DNA from: Bacilli bacterium PM5-9
GTDB lineage: Bacteria > Bacillota_I > Bacilli_A > JAJDGJ01
Direction: 5' to 3'
DNA length: 64,000 bases
Assembly (NCBI GenBank): GCA_029893765.1
Contig: JARXZD010000004.1
Coordinates: 25,340 to 89,339, forward strand
Below the pieces are notes generated by a model, which ran no database searches, was not told where the DNA came from, and saw only the letters and a list, made by a program, of their open reading frames with translations. Each line of letters begins with the position of its first letter. Positions within the stretch are counted from its first letter, which is position 1. The translations under genes were made by a program, and so were the position numbers. Of the stretch, positions 41,584-49,620 are shown one piece after another.

Positions 41584-43914
41584 TTACTTTAAATTTGCGA
41601 TAGTAGCTCCTTGTCCACCTTCATTATATTCAGCAAAATGATAGTTATCAATATTTTTATTTGACCTTAATTCTTCATGTACTGCTTTTCTTAAAGCACC
41701 CGTACCAAAACCATGAACTATTCTAACTTGACTTAAATTAGCAAGCAATGCATCATCAATATATTTTTTCAATTCAATTAAAGCATCTTCTACTCTTAAC
41801 CCAATTAAGTTTATCTCAGTTGAAACTTTTTTACTAGCATGCCTTTTTTGTTTAGTCTTCTTTTCTTTTGGTTCTTTATATTCACCAAGGTATGCAATTT
41901 CATTATGTTTTACTTTTGTTTTAATATTTCCAATAGTAACTTCATAATTTTTTCTTGGTAATACTTTAGTAATAATACCATCACGATTTATTTTAATAAT
42001 TTTAACTAAATCATTTTCTTTAAACTCTTGTTTACTATTATCAATAGTCTTTTCAATTGGTTGATATAATTTATCTAATTCTTTATTTAATTCATTAACC
42101 TCATGATTGATGAAACTATCTTGTTTTTTAAGCTTATCAATAACTATTTGAGCATTTTTTTGTGCTTCATTAATTATTTCATTAGCATTCTCTCTTGCCT
42201 TATTAAGTACATCTTCATACTTTTCTTGAGTTCTTTTTTCTTTATCAGTTATTTTTTTGTTAATTTCTTGGTATTTTTTTATTTCATCATTCAATTTATT
42301 TTGCTCAATTTTAACCTTTTGTTGTTGAGCTTGTAATTTTAAAAGTAATTCATCATTTGTATTTAAATCATCTTTATAAAATTGACGTGCCTTAGAAATT
42401 ATTTCTTTATCCAAACCTAAATACTCAGCAATTTCAAAAGCATTAGATGAAGCAAATGTATCAAATGATATTTTATATTTAGGTCTATTATAATTTTCAT
42501 CAAAAATAACACTAGCACTACGAACATAATTAGTTGTTAGTGCATAATTTTTTAATTTAGAATAGTGAGTTGTTACAATAACACTAGCATCTTTTTGATA
42601 CAAATATTCTAAGATAGCCAATGCTAAGTTTTCACCCTCTCTAGGATCGGTACCTGAACCTAGTTCATCAATTAAAACTAAACTATACTTACTAACATTA
42701 CGAGTTATATGAGCAATATTTGTTAAATGCGATGAGAAAGTTGATAATGAGCTTTCAATTGATTGTTCATCACCAATGTCGACAAATATTTCACTATAAA
42801 TAGGTAGATTGCTTTTTTCATTTGCTGAAATTGCTAGTCCAGATTGAGCCATTAAACTAAATAGTCCTACCATTTTTAAAGCAACTGTTTTTCCACCTGT
42901 ATTAGAACCACTTAATAAAACAATTCGATATTTAGTTTCATTATTACAAATAAAGAAATCGTTTGCCACTACTTCATTTTTTGGTATTAATGGATGTCTT
43001 CCTGCATAAATTTCTAATTTAGCACTATCTTTATTTATTTGAGGAATGTTTCCATCTATTTCTAAACTATAACTAGCTCTTGCTTTAACTAAATCTAATT
43101 CACTAAAAACATCAAAATTTCCTTTAATATTATCAATATTATCAGCAACTTGGTTTGTAAGCTTATTTAAAATTACTTCTATCTCTTCATTTTTTTGATA
43201 CTCTAACGATTGTAAATAATTGTTGTATTCTACTACTTTACTTGGCTCAATGAAGGCTGTTTGTTTTGAACTTGATTCATCATGAACAATTCCTTTTATA
43301 ATGTTTTTACTAGCAATTTTAACTAATACAACAGCACGATTATTTCTAAATGTAACAACATCTTCCATTAAATGATCTTTATTTTTGGCAATGAAATCTC
43401 TCAAATAACTTGTGATTTTTTCATTCGTATTTATTATTTCTTGATTTAAATAAACTAATTTATTGCTTGCATCTTCATAGACTAATCCTTGAGGGTTAAT
43501 CTTTTTTTCAATAGCAAGTGCTAAATCAATAATTGGTTGAATTTTAGCATTCTCGCTCATAAAATATGGATATTCTTTATTACTTTCAATTTCATGAATA
43601 TATTTATCCATTGAACTTATTAAATCTTGTTGAGCTGTTATTTCTCTTAATTCGATTCCTGATAATGTTTTCTTTTGTTCAACTTTATTTAAATATGGCA
43701 TAATATCATTAAATCCTTCTAATGAATATTCTCCATAAGAAATAAATAATTTCATTATTTCATCAGTCTTATTTAATTGTTCAACTACTCTTTCATAATC
43801 AATTTCATGTTTTTGATTAGTTATTAATTCTTTAACATAATTGCTTTTTGCTTTTAAACTAACTTGTTTTAAAATACTATCAAATTCTAATTTACTATAT
43901 ATTTTACTTTCCAT
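41584..43914 (-). CDS. mutS2: MutS2 (RqcU-type) ATPase/endonuclease
   Basis: Seen: 776 residues. MutS-like core and clamp region; Walker A GSNTGGKTVALK near residue 336; Walker B LVLIDELGSGTDPREG near 415; a long charged coiled coil (about 510-630); a KOW-like segment (DLVKIIKINRDGIITKV); and a C-terminal Smr endonuclease domain (INLIGLRVEDALIELKKYID, RIVHGFGTGALRK). Known: MutS2 suppresses recombination in some bacteria and splits collided ribosomes in Bacillus. Overlaps the end of cvpA by 11 bases, the usual cvpA-mutS2 pair. Confidence 0.96.
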   Translation of the reverse strand: MESKIYSKLEFDSILKQVSLKAKSNYVKELITNQKHEIDYERVVEQLNKTDEIMKLFISYGEYSLEGFNDIMPYLNKVEQKKTLSGIELREITAQQDLISSMDKYIHEIESNKEYPYFMSENAKIQPIIDLALAIEKKINPQGLVYEDASNKLVYLNQEIINTNEKITSYLRDFIAKNKDHLMEDVVTFRNNRAVVLVKIASKNIIKGIVHDESSSKQTAFIEPSKVVEYNNYLQSLEYQKNEEIEVILNKLTNQVADNIDNIKGNFDVFSELDLVKARASYSLEIDGNIPQINKDSAKLEIYAGRHPLIPKNEVVANDFFICNNETKYRIVLLSGSNTGGKTVALKMVGLFSLMAQSGLAISANEKSNLPIYSEIFVDIGDEQSIESSLSTFSSHLTNIAHITRNVSKYSLVLIDELGSGTDPREGENLALAILEYLYQKDASVIVTTHYSKLKNYALTTNYVRSASVIFDENYNRPKYKISFDTFASSNAFEIAEYLGLDKEIISKARQFYKDDLNTNDELLLKLQAQQQKVKIEQNKLNDEIKKYQEINKKITDKEKRTQEKYEDVLNKARENANEIINEAQKNAQIVIDKLKKQDSFINHEVNELNKELDKLYQPIEKTIDNSKQEFKENDLVKIIKINRDGIITKVLPRKNYEVTIGNIKTKVKHNEIAYLGEYKEPKEKKTKQKRHASKKVSTEINLIGLRVEDALIELKKYIDDALLANLSQVRIVHGFGTGALRKAVHEELRSNKNIDNYHFAEYNEGGQGATIANLK

Positions 43915-44383
43915 TTAACCACCACCTATAAAGAAAATTATAATCATGAAAACTTTTTGATAAGAAAAAACTATCATCCATACTTTTTGGAAACTCAATA
44001 AAAACATCAAGAGTTGAATAAATTACACTAACAACACACAAGATAAAATATGCGATTATAGCATAAATAACTACACCACCAAGTCGATCAAATTTTGATA
44101 TAATACTACCTTTTATTACTTTTCTTAAAATAATATTTACTATTAACATTATAACAATACCTAATACTGCAATTATTAAATACTTCATAAGATTATTATT
44201 ATGAATATCTGAAGTTAGTTGAGCATTATTAATCAGTTTTAAACAAACATTTAATAAATCATTTGAGAAATATAAATAAATTACACCTATTATAAAGTTA
44301 ATTAAACCTACCATAAATCCTTTTATATATCCTAAAATAATTAACGCTATCAATAAAATAACTATTAAAATATCAATTATCAT
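43904..44383 (-). CDS. CvpA-family membrane protein
   Basis: Seen: about 159 residues from the ATG at 44383 (GGTGATAG upstream). Four transmembrane segments, with LIALIILGYIKGFMVGLINFI at the start and the GGVVIYAIIAYFILCV segment after the conserved SKFDRLGG loop, typical of CvpA. Known: CvpA was found as needed for colicin V production, and more widely affects envelope homeostasis. Sits directly before mutS2 with overlapping frames. Divergent from rnhC. Confidence 0.85.
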   Translation of the reverse strand: MIIDILIVILLIALIILGYIKGFMVGLINFIIGVIYLYFSNDLLNVCLKLINNAQLTSDIHNNNLMKYLIIAVLGIVIMLIVNIILRKVIKGSIISKFDRLGGVVIYAIIAYFILCVVSVIYSTLDVFIEFPKSMDDSFFLSKSFHDYNFLYRWWLNGK

Positions 44384-44457
44384 CACTATCACCACTATTA
44401 TTGTATCATAAATGCTCATATTTCTAAATGCTAATCATGTATATTTCGGATACATTG

Positions 44458-44486
44458 TTACATTTTATAACATTACATGATATAAT
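44458..44486 (+). promoter_or_regulatory. Promoter of rnhC-ferritin
   Basis: -35 TTACAT (44458-44463), 17-base spacer, -10 TATAAT (44481-44486). The ribosome site AGGAGTGG follows directly, so the leader is very short. Confidence 0.65.
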
Positions 44487-44505
44487 TATTTCAGGAGTGG
44501 TAAAT

Positions 44506-45429
44506 ATGAATGTAGTTATTAAAGCTAGTAATCAATTGCTTGAGCAAATGAAGCAATATTATGCTAGTGAGCTGGATTTAGAAAGCAATATTCCTTATAC
44601 AAAATTTGTTGTAAGCACAAAAGATTTAAAGGTAATTGCTTATCAATCAAACAAAGTTATGTTTCAAGGAAAAGAAGCATCTAATCAAGCAAAATTGTGG
44701 GAAAAACAAGGAATTGCTAATATTGAAAGCCAGACCTCACATAACACGAGTAATCAAAAAGGTTGTTATATTACGACTATTGATGCTGAACACATTGGTA
44801 GTGATGAAGTTGGAACTGGTGATTACTTTGGCCCAGTTGTTGTTTGTGCTTGTTATATTAATCCAGACATTTTCAATAAAATTGCTCATTTAAACCTACA
44901 AGATTCTAAAAAGCTAAATGATAATACAATTAAGAACATGGCTGTAGAGTTAAAAAAAGTTGTTCCTCATATTATCTATTCATTAAATAATCAAAAATAT
45001 AATGAAGTAATTAAGACTAACAACCTTAACAAAATTAAAGCAAAAATGCATAATTATGTTTTATTGAAATTAACTAAACTTATTAATAAAAAGCCAGTAA
45101 TTGTTGTTGATCAATTCTGTTTGCCAAAAACTTATTACTCCTATCTTGCTAATACAGATGTTGTGGTTGATGATATTTGTTTTGAAACAAAAGCCGAAGA
45201 TAAATATCTAGCGGTTGCAATTGCTTCAATTTTAGCAAGAAATGCCTTTTTAGAGCAACTTGATGAAATAAGTGCTAAAATAGGTATGAGAGTTCAAAAG
45301 GGAGCAAGTGACTTAGTAGATAGCCAAGGAGCTAAATTAGTTCAAGAGCATGGCTTTGACATTTTAAATGAAGTTGCTAAGGTACATTTTGCTAACACTC
45401 AAAAAATTAAGGACAAATTAAATCAATAG
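44506..45429 (+). CDS. rnhC: Ribonuclease HIII
   Basis: Cleaves RNA in RNA-DNA hybrids. Seen: about 307 residues. An N-terminal TBP-like substrate-binding domain (NVVIKASNQLLEQMKQYYAS, ...YQSNKVMFQGKEA) that marks HIII, then the catalytic domain with IGSDEVGTGDYFGPVVVCA (DEG/D motif), DSKKLND, VDQFCLP and KAEDKYLAVAIASILAR. Start at ATG 44506 with AGGAGTGG; the upstream frame to 44428 is not supported. Ferritin follows after 12 bases. The rnhC-(cvpA-mutS2) divergence is common in Bacillota. Confidence 0.95.
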   Translation: MNVVIKASNQLLEQMKQYYASELDLESNIPYTKFVVSTKDLKVIAYQSNKVMFQGKEASNQAKLWEKQGIANIESQTSHNTSNQKGCYITTIDAEHIGSDEVGTGDYFGPVVVCACYINPDIFNKIAHLNLQDSKKLNDNTIKNMAVELKKVVPHIIYSLNNQKYNEVIKTNNLNKIKAKMHNYVLLKLTKLINKKPVIVVDQFCLPKTYYSYLANTDVVVDDICFETKAEDKYLAVAIASILARNAFLEQLDEISAKIGMRVQKGASDLVDSQGAKLVQEHGFDILNEVAKVHFANTQKIKDKLNQ

Positions 45430-45441
45430 GAGGTATTTATT

Positions 45442-45945
45442 ATGAAAAAGGAATTAGCAGACTTAATTAATAATCAAGTAAACTTTGAAATTTATTCAGC
45501 ACATATTTATTTAAATATGTCATGCTACTGTGCAGCTGAAGGTTATGAAGGATTTAGAAATTGGATGGAAATTCAATATCAAGAAGAAATGACACATGCC
45601 AAAAAACTAATTAATTATTTATTAGATTGTGGTTATACACCAAAAATTACAAATTGGGATGAAAGCCCTGGTACTGAATATGCTGGAATTTTAGAGGTTG
45701 CTCAAATTTCATTAATGCATGAAAAAGTTGTTACTGAAAGATTTAATTATATGATGGCAAAAGCTTATGAATTAAATGATTATGCAACAATTAATTTCTT
45801 AAACTGGTTTATTAATGAGCAAGTTGAAGAAGAAGCAAACTTTGAAGCAATGATTCAAAAAATTAAAATGGTTAAAGATGCTGGTTTATATATCTTAGAC
45901 CAAGAATATGCTCAAAGAGTATTTGTTGATGAAACAGCTGAATAA
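45442..45945 (+). CDS. ftnA: Ferritin
   Basis: Iron-storage protein. Seen: 167 residues. Four-helix ferritin pattern with ferroxidase ligands: E17 in NFEIYSAHIYLNM, EIQYQEEMTHAKK with E50/H53-type residues, and E94/E-type residues in HEKVVTERFNYM and INEQVEEEANFEAM. GGAGG ribosome site. Follows rnhC by 12 bases and ends at a strong terminator; no iron-regulator site was visible in front, and it appears to share the rnhC promoter. Confidence 0.95.
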   Translation: MKKELADLINNQVNFEIYSAHIYLNMSCYCAAEGYEGFRNWMEIQYQEEMTHAKKLINYLLDCGYTPKITNWDESPGTEYAGILEVAQISLMHEKVVTERFNYMMAKAYELNDYATINFLNWFINEQVEEEANFEAMIQKIKMVKDAGLYILDQEYAQRVFVDETAE

Positions 45946-45947
45946 AG

Positions 45948-45979
45948 AATAAGTTCTACAATTAAGTAGAACTTTTTTT
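45948..45979. terminator. Terminator of ferritin, probably bidirectional
   Basis: AAGTTCTAC-AATTAA-GTAGAACTT hairpin followed by T7 on the plus strand. The facing PHP gene stop abuts it. Confidence 0.85.
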
Positions 45980-46820
45980 ATAGACCATTTATTCTTATTT
46001 CATCATACCTTTTTATAAACTCATTTACTCTTTCTTGATATAATTCAAAATTGATTTCTTCAATGACATTCAAACCTAACTCATCTACTTGTTGACATGC
46101 TAATTGATATATATCATCATTTATTTGCTGTGGAGTATGAGCATCTGAACTAACAACTACTTTAGCATTTAACTCTTTTACAAGTTGCCAAAACTCATAG
46201 CGTGGATAACGATATTCTTCTTGAGAAAACCCTGCATTAATTGATGAGCGCATTCCTCCTGCATTGTATTCTAAATAAACATCATACTTTATAGCAGCTT
46301 CAATTAATCTTTTTGATTCATCAATACAAGTATCACAAAATTTACTGATATTATTAATAAATAAATCTGGATGAGCTATAAATAAAATCAATCCTGTTTT
46401 CATGGCTTCAATGCATTGATCAACATAATTTTTTATCAAGCTTGGATCACTTATCATTCCATAATAAGTATTTTCTTTATGAACATTTTGATAGTGTTGT
46501 CCTAATATCAAATAATCTATTTCATCATTTTTAAACATATCTACTAATTGATATAATAAATCTCTTTGATATTCAGCTTCAAATCCTCTTAATATTTTTA
46601 TATTTTTATATTTGCTTTTTAAATTTTTTAAATCATCTAAATAATCTGTTTTTTGTTCAAATTCCATTCTAAAACTAGTGCATTTAGTTGGATAAGCAAT
46701 ATGATCACTAATACCAAATACTTCAAAACCTTCTTTTATTCCTTGCTCTATCATATCTTTTGAGCTTCCTAGTGCATGCTTGCATAAATATGTATGATTG
46801 TGTAAGCTATACTTTTTCAC
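45978..46820 (-). CDS. Histidinol-phosphatase-type PHP-domain phosphatase
   Basis: Seen: 280 residues. PHP metal motifs: YSLHNHTYLCKHALG (H7/H9), GISDHIAYP, RGFEAEYQ (metal Glu), LGQHYQNV, IAHPDLF, LEYNAGGMRSS and VVSSDAHTPQQI. These match HisK/HisJ type histidinol phosphate phosphatases. No other histidine synthesis gene is in the window, so the true substrate may differ (phosphoesterase of the PHP family). One base after queG ends, so in an operon with queG and pepF. Confidence 0.87.
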   Translation of the reverse strand: MKKYSLHNHTYLCKHALGSSKDMIEQGIKEGFEVFGISDHIAYPTKCTSFRMEFEQKTDYLDDLKNLKSKYKNIKILRGFEAEYQRDLLYQLVDMFKNDEIDYLILGQHYQNVHKENTYYGMISDPSLIKNYVDQCIEAMKTGLILFIAHPDLFINNISKFCDTCIDESKRLIEAAIKYDVYLEYNAGGMRSSINAGFSQEEYRYPRYEFWQLVKELNAKVVVSSDAHTPQQINDDIYQLACQQVDELGLNVIEEINFELYQERVNEFIKRYDEIRINGL

Positions 46821-46821
46821 A

Positions 46822-47814
46822 TTACTCCTCCATTTTCAATATATAATCAAAAGCCTCAATTAACAAGGGGCTTTTTACTTGTTTAGCTAATTGTGTTATT
46901 TCCATTTGATATTCATCAAGATAATTCCCTAAACACAATACTGCATTCTTTTTTAAGATATTTTTATTTAGCCAATAAAAACCTTTTTCTTTAAATGTCT
47001 CATTGTACTCTTTGTTACTCATTTTAATTAAATCAATTAATTCAAGACAATTATTTTCCATTTGATATGCATTTGATTGTTTTACTTTACTATTATAAGG
47101 ACAACAATCATTACATTCATCACAGCCAAATATACGATTATTAATTATGCTTGGTTTAATTAGTGCTTTTGATTGAGTTAAATGTGATAAACATGATTTA
47201 TAATTTAATGAATAATTATTTAAACTTTTTGTTGGACAATTATTTTCACAAATAGAACAAGAACCACATTGACTTTCAAGTATTTCTTTTGCTTCAAAAT
47301 CAATATCTATATTAGTAATTAAAGTCCCATAAAAAACTTCAGAACCAAATTCTTGATTTATTATCATTGTATTCTTTCCATAAAACCCATTTCCACATAA
47401 ATATGCAAAGTATCTATCATCAACAACTTTATTATCACAAGATAAATAACATTGCACTTCTGAATAATTGTCTTTTAAAAAAGCTTCAATTTTTTTTAAC
47501 TTTTCATAAATAATTTTATGATAATCAATACCAAAACTTATTTTAGAATACTTTCCAAATAATTTTTCACATTCCATTTCTTGAATTTGATGATATGATA
47601 TTCCAACTGAAATAATTGTTTTAGGATTATCAATTAATTTATCTAATGCAACATAATCATGATAATCCATTTTATTTCTTGGATAAAGCATACCTTGATT
47701 ATATTTACTTGTTACTCTTTTTATATATTCAGTATTATCCTTTATTGTAGTAAAGCCAACAATATCAAAATCTAAATCATTAATAAATGAAACTATCATA
47801 TTATAATTTGACAT
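46822..47814 (-). CDS. queG: Epoxyqueuosine reductase
   Basis: Cobalamin- and iron-sulfur-dependent last step of queuosine synthesis in tRNA. Seen: about 330 residues. N-terminal IVGFTTIKDN, central KMDYHDYVALDKLID with SVGISYHQ, the GKNTMIINQEFGSEVF motif, then two 4Fe-4S motifs: CGSCSICENNCPTKSL and CDECNDCCPYNSK. A short C-terminal HEAT-like tail follows. The start is taken at ATG 47814 (weak AAGTGAT site); GTG at 47826 is possible. Overlaps the end of pepF. It needs cobalamin, which fits the PduO-type adenosyltransferase gene at 31.5 kb in showing B12 use. Confidence 0.93.
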   Translation of the reverse strand: MSNYNMIVSFINDLDFDIVGFTTIKDNTEYIKRVTSKYNQGMLYPRNKMDYHDYVALDKLIDNPKTIISVGISYHQIQEMECEKLFGKYSKISFGIDYHKIIYEKLKKIEAFLKDNYSEVQCYLSCDNKVVDDRYFAYLCGNGFYGKNTMIINQEFGSEVFYGTLITNIDIDFEAKEILESQCGSCSICENNCPTKSLNNYSLNYKSCLSHLTQSKALIKPSIINNRIFGCDECNDCCPYNSKVKQSNAYQMENNCLELIDLIKMSNKEYNETFKEKGFYWLNKNILKKNAVLCLGNYLDEYQMEITQLAKQVKSPLLIEAFDYILKMEE

Positions 47815-49576
47815 TTTTAAAATCACTTATCGTTTGATTATATGCTTGCATTGCTTCATTAAATACTTGAGGATTAGTTAAATCAATGTCAATTAAAGCT
47901 AATGCCTCCAAAGGATACACTGAATCTCCTGCTTTTAAAAAGCTTAAATACTTATCAATAATCCCCTCTTCTTTCATTAAAATTCTTTTTACAATATTTA
48001 ATGAAATACTAAAGCTTGTCGCATATTGATAAACATAATAATTATAATAAAAGTGAGGTATTCTTGACCATTCATATTTAATTTCTTCATCTAAAACAAT
48101 GTCATTGCCAAAATACTTTTTATTAATATCATAGTACAAATCATTTAAAACAACATTGCTTATTTCTTTATTTTCTTCTATTAAAACATGACTTTCTAAT
48201 TCAAATCTAGCAAACATTGTTTGTCTAACCATAGTTGTTCTAAATTGTTCCAATAAATAATTATATAAATATTTTTTTATTTGTGGTTTTGTTTCATTTT
48301 CTAATAAATAATTAATTAATAATAACTCATTAACAGTACTTGCTACTTCAGCAATAAATATTTTGTAATTAGCATTTTGATAAGGATTATGCTTATTTGA
48401 AAAATAACTATGAATTGAATGACCTAACTCATGAGCTAAAGTGAAAACATCATTTAATTCATTATGGTAATTTAATAAAATATATGGATCACTTAAATAT
48501 GAACCACCAGAATATGCACCACTTCTTTTACCTTCATTTTCATAAATATCAATCCATCTATTTGTTAAAGCATCATTTAATGCCTCTTGATATTCATCAG
48601 GAAAAACTTTTAGTGCTTTTCTAACTAAATCACATCCTTGTTCATATTCATATTTTTCATCAATGTCAGCTACCATTGTTGTATAAATATCATATAAATG
48701 TAATTCATCTAATTTCATTTCATCTTTTCTTAATTTCATATATTCATGATTGATTTCAATATTATCCTCAATTGAATTTAGTAAGTTAAAATAAATTTGT
48801 TCATTTATTTTATTTGGTTCAAGTGCTTGTTGAAGTGTGCTATTATAATTTCTATTTTTCATTGATATTAGACTACTTTTTAATTCAGATATATAATTAG
48901 TCGCAAGAGTTTGATTAAACTTTGAATAACCATTAAATAAAGAATTAAAAGCATTTTTTCTTAACTTTCTATCATCACTTCTAATATAAATTGAATATGT
49001 CCCTTCTGTTAATTCATGTTCATTATTTTCACTATCAAAAATAGTATCAAACTTCAAATCAGAATTTGTAAATGCACTAAATAATTGATAAGCAGCTGAG
49101 CTTGTTAAATTATAAGTAGAAATAATTTTCTCTTCTTTTTCACTAAGATAACGCTTTTTATTATGAATAATATTTTCTATTGTTTTATGATAATCAACAT
49201 AATCATCATCCATTAAAATAGAATTCAATATTTCATTATCAACTTTTGAAATTTTAGAAAATAGGAAAGATGTTTGAACCATCATTTGATTATACTCACC
49301 CTTAACCTTATTAAAGATTGCAATATTTTTATCATTAGTAAAATCAGTATCTTGTAAATGAGAAAAATACACATAAATATTTTCAATTTTTATTAATAAT
49401 TCATAATATATTTTTAAAACATCAATAATCGTATCCTTATCAAATTCAATGTCCTTATAAACTAAAATCTTTTTAACAATATTAAAACATTCTTGAATAT
49501 CATAACTTAATGTTTTAGGATTATACATTCTTTCTAAATCCCAAGTATTTTCTAGTTGTTGTTGATCTCTTTTCAT
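47801..49576 (-). CDS. pepF: Oligoendopeptidase F (M3B peptidase)
   Basis: Zinc metallopeptidase that cuts short peptides in the cytoplasm. Seen: 591 residues. N-terminal TWDLERMYNP, and the active site HELGHSIHSYFSNKHNPYQ (HExxH near residue 383) with the second metal ligand in IAEVASTVNELLL (E-x-A-S-x-x-E). SIP...FYNYYVYQYATSFS helix and the SVYPLEALALIDIDLTNP tail are typical. AGGAGG ribosome site. First gene of a probable pepF-queG-PHP operon; the upstream palindrome at 49594-49620 ends the preceding gene. Confidence 0.96.
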   Translation of the reverse strand: MKRDQQQLENTWDLERMYNPKTLSYDIQECFNIVKKILVYKDIEFDKDTIIDVLKIYYELLIKIENIYVYFSHLQDTDFTNDKNIAIFNKVKGEYNQMMVQTSFLFSKISKVDNEILNSILMDDDYVDYHKTIENIIHNKKRYLSEKEEKIISTYNLTSSAAYQLFSAFTNSDLKFDTIFDSENNEHELTEGTYSIYIRSDDRKLRKNAFNSLFNGYSKFNQTLATNYISELKSSLISMKNRNYNSTLQQALEPNKINEQIYFNLLNSIEDNIEINHEYMKLRKDEMKLDELHLYDIYTTMVADIDEKYEYEQGCDLVRKALKVFPDEYQEALNDALTNRWIDIYENEGKRSGAYSGGSYLSDPYILLNYHNELNDVFTLAHELGHSIHSYFSNKHNPYQNANYKIFIAEVASTVNELLLINYLLENETKPQIKKYLYNYLLEQFRTTMVRQTMFARFELESHVLIEENKEISNVVLNDLYYDINKKYFGNDIVLDEEIKYEWSRIPHFYYNYYVYQYATSFSISLNIVKRILMKEEGIIDKYLSFLKAGDSVYPLEALALIDIDLTNPQVFNEAMQAYNQTISDFKNVKL

Positions 49577-49593
49577 TTTTTGACCTCCTATAT

Positions 49594-49620
49594 GAAAATA
49601 GAATGATAATCATTCTATTT
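49594..49620 (-). terminator. Terminator of the secreted glucosaminidase-like gene
   Basis: Perfect hairpin AAATAGAATGA-TTA-TCATTCTATTT, with a short T-run on the minus strand. Its core resembles an iron-regulator palindrome, but the position after a stop codon favours a terminator. Confidence 0.6.

Noticed and set aside
49594..49620. Fur/PerR-like palindrome (GAATGATAATCATTC)
   Set aside because: It resembles an iron box, but lies at the end of the preceding gene with a hairpin and T-run; a terminator explains it. pepF is not a usual iron-regulated gene.
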